11,319 nucleotides of DNA. It comes from JBFGRM01 sp041563675. Its GTDB lineage: Bacteria; Nitrospirota; Nitrospiria; Nitrospirales; Nitrospiraceae. The DNA lies in NCBI GenBank assembly GCA_041563675.1, contig JBFGRM010000063.1, forward strand, positions 1-11,319, given 5' to 3'. The position numbers were made by a program, and so were the translations under genes. Shown here piece after piece: positions 6,389 to 11,319 of the stretch (the stretch's first letter is position 1; each line of letters starts with the position of its first letter). Below the pieces are notes generated by a model. That model did not search any database, was not told the origin of the DNA, and was given only the letters and a program-made list of their open reading frames with translations.

Positions 6389-6802
6389 ATGCGAAAGGTC
6401 GTTGTCATGCATCTTGTCTTGCTGGTCGCTCTGCTCGGTTGCCTGGTTGCGTGGCAGGTCGCCTTACCCGAGCAGGCTCGGGCCGAGGCCATTGACGTCG
6501 ACTCCCTGCCGGAGGGGGAAAAGGCCTACCGGGCCTCGGTAAAAAAATTTCTCAAGAGAGTCGACGGCATGATCGGCGAATTAAAAGCCAAGTCCGATAG
6601 TCTCGATCTACCCGAAGGCAAGAAGCCGGAGAGGGTCATTCTCGAACTGATCTCGCTCAGGGACATTACGGAACGCGAGCTCCAAAAATTCGACTTTACG
6701 GAGCACGGCAAGTTCAGCGAGGATGAAGTGCGCAACAGTGTGAACAACGCCCTGCGGCTCCTCGGCGAACGCTACGAGCAAGCCTCCGAGTACATCGGCT
6801 AG
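6389..6802 (+). CDS. Small exported, mostly helical protein of unknown function
   Basis: A 137-aa protein and the only convincing plus-strand gene here. The start ATG has AAAGGAG 6 nt upstream. The N-terminus is a signal peptide: basic RK, a hydrophobic core (~4-26) and a likely signal peptidase I site after AxA (ARA, residue 32). LLGC at 15-18 weakly resembles a lipobox, but its place within the hydrophobic core and the later AxA site favour ordinary secretion. The mature part (~105 aa) is rich in Lys, Glu and Leu (LKRVDGMIGELKAKSD, ERELQKFDF, NNALRLLGERYEQASEY) and looks alpha-helical and soluble, with no Cys. I do not recognise a family. It is divergent from the phosphorylation operon and convergent with a PilZ gene; a periplasmic role is inferred from the signal peptide only. 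Confidence 0.85.
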   Translation: MRKVVVMHLVLLVALLGCLVAWQVALPEQARAEAIDVDSLPEGEKAYRASVKKFLKRVDGMIGELKAKSDSLDLPEGKKPERVILELISLRDITERELQKFDFTEHGKFSEDEVRNSVNNALRLLGERYEQASEYIG

Positions 6803-6808
6803 CCCCTG

Positions 6809-6828
6809 CGGTCCCACCAGAGGGACCG
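6809..6828. terminator. Short hairpin just after the secreted-protein gene
   Basis: CGGTCCC (6809-6815) and GGGACCG (6822-6828) form a perfect 7-bp stem with a 6-nt loop, starting 7 nt after the stop codon. No T-run follows, so it may be an mRNA 3' end stabiliser or part of a termination region rather than a complete intrinsic terminator. Confidence 0.4.
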
Positions 6829-6842
6829 AGACGTCCACCTCT

Positions 6843-6883
6843 GCGGCGGTCTGAGGGCGCAGTGCCATTCCTCAGACCGCCGC
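6843..6883. terminator. Perfect 14-bp inverted repeat between convergent genes
   Basis: GCGGCGGTCTGAGG (6843-6856) and its exact reverse complement (6870-6883) flank a 13-nt loop. It lies between the ends of the convergent genes at 6802 and 6999, where a bidirectional terminator is expected. The nearest T-run on the plus strand (6904-6908) is about 20 nt beyond the stem, so it is not a textbook intrinsic terminator. Confidence 0.55.
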
Positions 6884-6998
6884 TTCACCTCACGGCATCG
6901 TCCTTTTTCCACGTACGACGGCAAGCCGCGCGGTCCCGACGAGGCCTGCGTGCGTCTGGTCTTTGTAGGCTGACGTCGCCCACGCACGAAAATGCCCG

Positions 6999-7445
6999 TT
7001 ATTGCCAAGTGCGAGGATTGCTCAGGGGGGCGGAATGCTGTCGGAGGAAATGGCGGAGGCGTTCGCGCTGAGCCGGCCGGAGTGTCAGGAATTGGAGCCC
7101 GAATTCCTCCCCCTCCGTCCACCGGACAAGCGCGCGCTCGATTCGGAGCGGCCACTCATAGTTGGGCATGAAGAGCCATACCTCGACCGTGGTCCCCTCT
7201 TTCAAGTCGCAGGGGCAGAGCACCCGGCAGCCTGATTTCGAGATATCCAGGACCGTGCCTTCCCCCTCAAGGTACTGCCCGTCGGTAAAAAACGCGCGAA
7301 AATCGGTATCAGCCCGGTCGTGGACGCGGTCCTCGCGGCGAGTTTGAAGCAGCGAGGGCTGGGTGGCGTCGGCCTTGGGCGCGACGGTCCCGGAGGAGTT
7401 TCCGCTGTCGTCTTTCATGGCGTCGGTGCTCGTTCCATCTCTCAT
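6999..7445 (-). CDS. PilZ-domain protein (putative cyclic di-GMP receptor)
   Basis: The C-terminal ~100 residues form a PilZ domain, which in this family binds cyclic di-GMP. Seen: an Arg-rich entry (RREDRVHDR), then DISKSGCRV matching the [D/N]xSxxG signature, VEVWLFMP, and FGLQFL before a C-terminal helix (RERLRHFLRQH). No catalytic or membrane domain is attached, so it is a single-domain effector or adaptor. The start is uncertain: the frame is open from ATG 7619 (206 aa), with in-frame ATGs at 7565, 7445 and 7418, none with a convincing ribosome-binding site. ATG 7445 (148 aa) is chosen because the upstream residues show no domain; the family is usually 100-150 aa. The gene converges on the secreted-protein gene at 6389-6802. 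Confidence 0.82.
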   Translation of the reverse strand: MRDGTSTDAMKDDSGNSSGTVAPKADATQPSLLQTRREDRVHDRADTDFRAFFTDGQYLEGEGTVLDISKSGCRVLCPCDLKEGTTVEVWLFMPNYEWPLRIERALVRWTEGEEFGLQFLTLRPAQRERLRHFLRQHSAPLSNPRTWQ

Positions 7446-7700
7446 CCGGCCGTCGCGATCGGCGACGCCGTTGGAGTAAGTATGAAGCAGCTTCTCGGAA
7501 AAAGCCTCACCCGAGAGAGGGGGAGCAATGGTTGAAAAAGCGGTACTCCGAACGAGGAGTGGCATGTCAGGAGACCGCGGCCGGAAAAGGCCAGGCTGCG
7601 TGGCTCGCAGCCCGGCCATTCCGGTTCACGGAGACGTGGCTGGCAGTGCAAAGGGGGAGTAGGAGCGCGTCCGCAAGGACCCGTCCCGTGCAACCCGTAC

Positions 7701-8033
7701 CTACTTCATCGTGGTCTTGGCCGCGTCGACGGCCCGACTGAACACCTGCTCGACCTTCCCGACGGCACGGCCGATCGCTTTGCCCACAGCCTTCCCGGTC
7801 TTGCGTGCCTTCCTCCGTACGGCCTTGCCAGCTCGCCGGGCCTTCTTTCTGGCGGTCTTCCCGGCTTTCTTGGCACGCTTCGCCGTGGCTCGCACACGCC
7901 GACGCACGCGTCGAGCCGCCGACTTGGCCTTACCCTTGGCCTTACCTTTAGCCCTGCGGGCCTTGCGCTTCGTCCGCTTCGCGGCACGGGAGGCCTTCTT
8001 TTTGACTTTGCGCGCTTTTCGTTTCGCGGCCAT
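7701..8033 (-). CDS. Lys/Arg-rich histone H1-like DNA-binding protein
   Basis: A 110-aa protein with 28 Lys and 22 Arg (about 45%), the rest mostly Ala, Gly and Val, and only one Glu and one Asp. Residues 1-85 are a low-complexity chain of Lys/Arg-Ala-Gly units (KKAGKTARKKARRAGKAVRRK); the last ~25 residues are less basic and could form a short amphipathic helix (VEQVFSRAVDAAK). This composition resembles the C-terminal tail of eukaryotic histone H1 and bacterial relatives such as chlamydial Hc1/Hc2 and AlgP-type tails. A role in nucleoid compaction or non-specific nucleic-acid binding is inferred. The start is firm: AGGAG lies 6 nt before the ATG. A possible promoter is at 8094-8122. Low-complexity basic sequence also occurs in RNA-binding proteins, so the target nucleic acid is open. 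Confidence 0.85.
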   Translation of the reverse strand: MAAKRKARKVKKKASRAAKRTKRKARRAKGKAKGKAKSAARRVRRRVRATAKRAKKAGKTARKKARRAGKAVRRKARKTGKAVGKAIGRAVGKVEQVFSRAVDAAKTTMK

Positions 8034-8086
8034 GATGTGCTCCTTTCTAAAAATGGTCGGGTTGCGTCCGCCAGATGACGTCGCAG

Positions 8087-8122
8087 TTGCGCAATATTAC
8101 AGATACAGCATCAAGAGGGCAA
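8087..8122 (-). promoter_or_regulatory. Possible promoter of the histone-like gene with an overlapping palindrome
   Basis: On the minus strand, TTGCCC (8122-8117), a 17-nt spacer and TAATAT (8099-8094) give a plausible sigma70-type promoter ~60 nt upstream of the ATG. The 8-bp palindrome TTGCGCAA (8087-8094) abuts the -10 at the expected start point and could be an operator. Each hexamer matches the consensus at only 4 of 6 positions. Confidence 0.4.
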
Positions 8123-8249
8123 CACGAAAGCGATGCATGCCCCTCACGCGCACCGACCGAGATGTGCGTGGATCACCAACCCGTGATTCGGAGGAGGAGG
8201 ACAGACGGCGAAAGTGGAGAGAATGCGCCGCAATGGGGCGGACGACGGC

Positions 8250-8699
8250 TCAATGAGAGAGCGAATACCGGGGACCACCGGGCCCAAGGGTGAATGCCAC
8301 AAAAACGGACCCCGGACCGGTGGACATTGGCACCGCAGGCCACGGCCTGCCCCCATGAGGAAGACCGGCGCAGGTGAGGACGTCCCTGTCGTGCCGCAGA
8401 TATTGCTCGATGAGCCGCTGGAGGCGGGCTTCGTCCCCGGACCGAATACGGAGGAATTTCACCCCGAATCGTGCGTCGCTCGACCACACCACCTCTGCGT
8501 GATCCACCGCGACCGGGAAGAAGTGTATCGGCAGCAACAGGTGCAACTCGATACGGCTCCCGATCGGCAGAGGGGTGGCACTTTCAACGGCGCATCCGGG
8601 CAGGGAAAGATTGATGACCACCCCCTCTCCGGTCACATCCTCTCCGGAAAAGGAGCAGGGACACTGAACCTGGACTCGTGCTGACCGCCGTACTTTCAT
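8250..8699 (-). CDS. PilZ-domain protein (putative cyclic di-GMP receptor)
   Basis: A 149-aa protein from ATG 8699. The PilZ signature is clear: RRSAR (RxxxR) at residues 4-8, VINLSLPGCAV matching NxSxxG, a strand around HAEVVWSSDARFGVKFLRI, and a helix EARLQRLIEQYLRH. The family binds cyclic di-GMP through these Arg and Asn/Ser/Gly residues. About 40 residues beyond the domain are Gly/Pro-rich with no recognised fold. The frame is open to an ATG at 8765, but the 22 extra residues precede the usual PilZ start; a weak CGGGG lies 4 nt before 8699. Its tail differs from the PilZ protein at 6999-7445, so the two are not a recent duplication. No partner is evident. Confidence 0.85.
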   Translation of the reverse strand: MKVRRSARVQVQCPCSFSGEDVTGEGVVINLSLPGCAVESATPLPIGSRIELHLLLPIHFFPVAVDHAEVVWSSDARFGVKFLRIRSGDEARLQRLIEQYLRHDRDVLTCAGLPHGGRPWPAVPMSTGPGSVFVAFTLGPGGPRYSLSH

Positions 8700-8852
8700 A
8701 GAACCCCGATGAGCGCGTCGAGGAGTCGGCGTCGCTCTCTTCGGGGGGCAAGGACGCGCCCCCACCGTGCTGATGACATACAGGACTGCACGTGAGGCAG
8801 GCTACTGCCCGTTCGAGCGGGCTAGGCAAACTTTCGTAGAGCTACTTTCGAG

Positions 8853-8874
8853 GAATGGTCTCGGGGCACCATTC
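8853..8874. repeat. Perfect 7-bp hairpin in the PsiE-PilZ intergenic region
   Basis: GAATGGT (8853-8859) and ACCATTC (8868-8874) pair perfectly around an 8-nt loop. A second inverted repeat, GGCGGG-CA-CCCGCC, lies at 8888-8901. Neither has a T-run. They lie downstream of the PsiE-family stop (8940) and upstream of the PilZ start, so they may stabilise the 3' end or terminate transcription by a factor-dependent route. Confidence 0.4.
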
Positions 8875-8939
8875 ATACGCATGGGATGGCGGGCACCCGC
8901 CGGGCGCCCCACGGCGCAGCAGAGGGATCGATCCGGGAG

Positions 8940-9446
8940 CTAGGACTTAGTCGACACGGTCGGATCCGGCGACAGGCTATGGCTGCGCCTGACCAGGTAC
9001 GCGGCTCCGGTCAGCACGATCACGACGCCCACGTTCAATCCGATGTCCACAAGGTAGCGATCGAACATCGCGTCCGATACTTCCGTGAAATGGGCCAGCT
9101 CAGCGCCTGACGTGAGGATGCGTCGTATGGAGGCGATAATGCCAATATTAAGAAAGGGCTCGAGCGTGATGACGTCGGTTTGCAGGAACCGGATGATCGT
9201 CCGAAACAGCTCGAGAAGGATGATCACCAGGAGGAGGTCATTGACGAGCCTCAACGCTGCGGGAAGGAAGGCGTCCCACCCGGACCTGCCATCCCACGCC
9301 GACCCACCGAACGAGACCCAGGCATAGATGAATACCAGCATGCCGAGAACCAAAAAGCTGAAGCCAGCCGTGATGTAGCCCCATTGATCGAGCCACCGCA
9401 TCCACGACACCCACTGCTTGAGCCGCTGTTCCCGTTGGTCAGCCAT
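8940..9446 (-). CDS. PsiE-family (phosphate-starvation-inducible E type) membrane protein
   Basis: A 168-aa inner-membrane protein with hydrophobic segments at ~23-46, 62-86 and 133-152 and a short hydrophobic helix at ~95-112. The segment LVNDLLLVIILLELFRTI, followed by LEPFLNIGIIASIRRIL, is characteristic of the PsiE family, whose molecular role is not established even in E. coli, where it is phosphate-starvation responsive. It is slightly longer than E. coli PsiE (~136 aa), with extra N- and C-terminal polar ends. No good ribosome-binding site precedes the ATG; Met16 (9401) is another possible start. No pho box was identified, so phosphate control is not shown here. Confidence 0.78.
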   Translation of the reverse strand: MADQREQRLKQWVSWMRWLDQWGYITAGFSFLVLGMLVFIYAWVSFGGSAWDGRSGWDAFLPAALRLVNDLLLVIILLELFRTIIRFLQTDVITLEPFLNIGIIASIRRILTSGAELAHFTEVSDAMFDRYLVDIGLNVGVVIVLTGAAYLVRRSHSLSPDPTVSTKS

Positions 9447-9550
9447 TCAAATCGTGACGCGTGCCTGCTCGCCGAAGCCTGGGCGAAGTCGGGGTGCATC
9501 CTCGCATGGGTATCGGCCCAGGGTAGGCGGATTTTTCATCTCTCCGACTC

Positions 9551-9585
9551 GTCTCACTTTCCACCGTTCACTTTTCACGTCTTTC
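9551..9585. repeat. Degenerate heptamer tandem repeat
   Basis: Five 7-nt units in exact register on the plus strand: gtctcac, tttccac, cgttcac, ttttcac, gtctttc. Four of the five end in CAC; on the minus strand the units read roughly GTGARAC. The tract lies in the 145-bp gap between the stop at 9592 and the PsiE-family start at 9446. It is non-coding and of unknown function. Confidence 0.6.
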
Positions 9586-9591
9586 CCAACG

Positions 9592-9990
9592 CTACGCATG
9601 CCCCACCGGACCGGTTCCAGGCCCTGGATCGTCCGAGACAGGGCCTCGCATGCGGCCGAACTTCATCTCTCGCACGCTGTTCACGGTCAGAGAATGTCCG
9701 CAGCAGCGAATTTCCCTGAACCCCGCTCCGCCATCGATCACCATCACGCGCAACCCACAGGAGTCCGGGTACAACTTCTTTTCATCGATAATCAGCGAGG
9801 GTGCCACCGTTCCCTTCTTTCGTCCTGTTCGGGACTCGATGTCCGACACCAGGTCTTCCTCGGTCAACTCGTGGTCGCAGCAAACCACCTTCTCGAATCC
9901 CTCTCCACCCCCCATCACCTTGACCACGAGCCCGCAGCTCTGTGGGTGCCGCTTGTGCTCGTCGATGATGTCTCCCTTTTTGAGTCCCAT
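9592..9990 (-). CDS. Small cytoplasmic protein with tandem CG...CCxH motifs (possible metal-binding protein)
   Basis: A 132-aa protein made of two similar units 59 residues apart (8-48 and 67-107; about 21 of 41 positions identical). Each contains IIDE-x-K, P-x-SCGL-x-V-x-V, GG-x-GF and CC-x-H-x-LT. Invariant candidate ligands are Cys19/Cys78, Cys37-Cys38/Cys96-Cys97 and His40/His99. The CG...GG-x-G...CCG pattern recalls the desulforedoxin/desulfoferrodoxin N-terminal iron site, but the first Cys of its CxxC is absent, so each unit has three Cys plus one His. Iron or zinc binding is inference. The N-terminus (MGLKKGDII) has no signal peptide; the tail after ~110 is Gly/Pro-rich. ATG 9990 has only a weak ribosome-binding site. 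It lies 93 nt after the MFS transporter on the same strand. I cannot name the family with certainty. Confidence 0.82.
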   Translation of the reverse strand: MGLKKGDIIDEHKRHPQSCGLVVKVMGGGEGFEKVVCCDHELTEEDLVSDIESRTGRKKGTVAPSLIIDEKKLYPDSCGLRVMVIDGGAGFREIRCCGHSLTVNSVREMKFGRMRGPVSDDPGPGTGPVGHA

Positions 9991-10031
9991 AGTCGATTCC
10001 GTTCGACGTCAGGCGTTGAACCAGTTGGAAG

Positions 10032-10056
10032 GTGACAAGGTTGCAACGTCTGTCAC
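10032..10056. repeat. Hairpin after the MFS transporter gene
   Basis: GTGACA (10032-10037) and TGTCAC (10051-10056) pair around 13 nt that contain the palindrome GTTGCAAC (10040-10047). It lies between the MFS stop (10084) and the ATG at 9990. There is no T-run, so it is a weak terminator candidate or a leader structure. Confidence 0.3.
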
Positions 10057-10083
10057 GCTCTCACGGTGGAACTTTCTCACCTG

Positions 10084-11319
10084 TTAACTTGCCGGCTGTT
10101 GCGCCGCCGCCACGCCGCGTTTCTCGTCCACAAGCTGAAACAACAGAAGCCCGCTGATGAAAAATACGGCGATCGACAGCACCGCCCATCGATGGCTTCC
10201 CGCAAGTTTCATGACGGAGCCGTACACCAGCGGTCCGACAACAGCGGCAAACTTGCCCGCAAAGGAGAAGAACCCGAAGAACTCGCCTTGCTTGCCGGGT
10301 GGCGTGAACCTTCCCAAAAGAGTCCTGCTGGCCGTCTGATTCGCGCCCAACACGGCGCCCGCGAAGAACCCGATGATGTAAAACTGTGTCTTCGTTTGCA
10401 CCAACGCTGCAGCGCAGGCGATACCGATCCAAACAAACAGCGTGATGGTGATCGTCGGCTTTGCGCCGATTCGATCTGCGAGAAAGCCGAACCACACTGC
10501 ACCCAGTCCGGCGGTGATTTGCATCACAATGAAATAGGTAATCAGATCAGCGGGAGAAAAGTCCAGAACTTTGTTCGCGAAGATGCCGGCGAGGAGCACG
10601 ACCGTATTAATCGCGTCAGTATAGATCAAATAGGCGGCCAAATAGACAGCGAGGTCACGGTATCGGCGTAGGTGCCGCGCCGTTTCGGCGATCCGCTCGA
10701 AACCCTGTCGCCAGACCTGCTCACCTGGCCTGACGGGCTCCGGGATTGCGCGCTCCTGAAGATACAGAAATGTGGGTATGGCGCCCAGCAAGAAAAACAC
10801 CGCGGTGACGGCAAAGCTCGCGCGGTACAAGGGAAGGTTCGCCTCGGTAAAGCCACCGACCACGAAAGGGTAGGCGACGAGGAGAGAGAGCAGCCCGCCA
10901 ACGTATCCCAATCCCCACCCGTATCCGGACACGCGCCCCATGGCTGAAGGCGTGGTGATCTCGAGCAGAAACGCGCTGCAGAAGACGAACCCGAGGTCAA
11001 ACGAGATGTTGGCGAGTCCGAAAAGCAAAAGACCCGCGACGATGTCCCCCGCCTGTACGAAGGCGAGGAGTGCCGTGCAGCCGACACAGACCAGGGTAGA
11101 CCAGACCAGAAACCGACGCTTGAGGGCCCGGGCATCGGCGAATGCACCAAGGCTGGGAGACAGCACGGCGACGACGATCATGGACGCCGCATAGGCCCAT
11201 GTCCAATAAAACTCGGCGTCACCCGACGCAAGGTGTCCGGCCACGACCTGAACGAAGTAGACGCTGTAGGCGACCGTGATGATGAGGGTCGTGAAGGCCG
11301 AGTTGGCGAAGTCGTACAT
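10084..11319 (-). CDS. MFS transporter, UMF1/Atg22-like family, partial at the N-terminus
   Basis: 411 residues are visible, with about 12 hydrophobic segments. The first residues, MYDFANSAFTTLI, match the conserved start of UMF1-type permeases, in which this motif is normally preceded by a few residues (often ending W-x-x-YD). The Met at the window edge is therefore probably internal and the true start lies outside. MFS loop motifs are seen in both halves: LGAFADARALKRR (58-69) and FGFLADRIGAK (277-287). SGYGWGLGYVGG (131-142) is also typical of the family. Relation to yeast Atg22 suggests efflux of small solutes such as amino acids, but bacterial members have no defined substrate. It is on the same strand as the Cys/His protein downstream. 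The C-terminus is complete and ends in a short Ala/Gln tail. Confidence 0.88.
   Translation of the reverse strand: MYDFANSAFTTLIITVAYSVYFVQVVAGHLASGDAEFYWTWAYAASMIVVAVLSPSLGAFADARALKRRFLVWSTLVCVGCTALLAFVQAGDIVAGLLLFGLANISFDLGFVFCSAFLLEITTPSAMGRVSGYGWGLGYVGGLLSLLVAYPFVVGGFTEANLPLYRASFAVTAVFFLLGAIPTFLYLQERAIPEPVRPGEQVWRQGFERIAETARHLRRYRDLAVYLAAYLIYTDAINTVVLLAGIFANKVLDFSPADLITYFIVMQITAGLGAVWFGFLADRIGAKPTITITLFVWIGIACAAALVQTKTQFYIIGFFAGAVLGANQTASRTLLGRFTPPGKQGEFFGFFSFAGKFAAVVGPLVYGSVMKLAGSHRWAVLSIAVFFISGLLLFQLVDEKRGVAAAQQPAS

Noticed and set aside
6431..6442. Lipobox (LLGC) in the secreted protein
   Set aside because: Leu at the -2 position is uncommon, the Cys is inside the hydrophobic core, and a good AxA cleavage site follows; ordinary secretion fits better.
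7711..8256. Long plus-strand open frame opposite the histone-like gene
   Set aside because: It is the antisense shadow of the Lys/Arg-rich gene, whose codons also leave other frames open. It lacks a ribosome-binding site and any domain.
8940..9470. Pho box upstream of the PsiE-family gene
   Set aside because: I found no convincing direct repeats of the CTGTCAT type upstream of 9446.
1..11319. CRISPR arrays, tRNA or rRNA genes, insertion sequences, prophage
   Set aside because: No regularly spaced repeats with spacers, no cloverleaf-like sequence, no transposase or integrase, and no terminal inverted repeats with target duplications were seen.

Overview
The window is a GC-rich bacterial chromosomal segment. 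Nearly every gene lies on the minus strand; one small secreted-protein gene at 6389-6802 is on the plus strand. The gene mix is Hanks-type kinase, PP2C phosphatases, an FHA adaptor, two PilZ proteins, a Lys/Arg-rich histone-like protein and PAS/GAF membrane sensing. Together with degenerate GTGAAAC-like heptamer repeats between genes, this suggests an environmental Gram-negative, possibly Nitrospira or a relative. That assignment is inference; there is no rRNA or marker gene here.

Layout, read in the direction of minus-strand transcription from right to left. The right edge holds a UMF1/Atg22-like MFS transporter cut by the window end (10084-11319). Next is a small protein with two copies of a Cys/His motif (9592-9990), with a heptamer repeat tract just downstream, then a PsiE-family membrane protein (8940-9446). 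A PilZ protein (8250-8699), a very basic histone-H1-like protein (7701-8033) and a second PilZ protein (6999-7445) follow. The plus-strand secreted helical protein (6389-6802) converges on that second PilZ gene; a perfect 14-bp inverted repeat lies between them.

The core of the window is a compact Ser/Thr phosphorylation operon at 5859-1644: PP2C phosphatase, tandem-FHA protein, second PP2C phosphatase, then a transmembrane kinase with an extracytoplasmic SH3-like domain. The first three genes are separated by only 10-12 nt, and the FHA ribosome-binding site overlaps the stop codon of the preceding phosphatase. The kinase would write phospho-Thr/Ser marks, the FHA protein would read them and the two phosphatases would erase them, with the SH3 domain as a possible envelope sensor. 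Separated by a weak terminator-like hairpin comes a membrane PAS-GAF sensor protein that runs off the left edge (1-1511).

The most interesting points are the two-phosphatase/one-kinase operon, a possible shared pThr-x-x-Ile/Leu docking motif in the FHA linker and the kinase juxtamembrane region, a degenerate second FHA domain, and the unassigned CG...CCxH tandem-motif protein.
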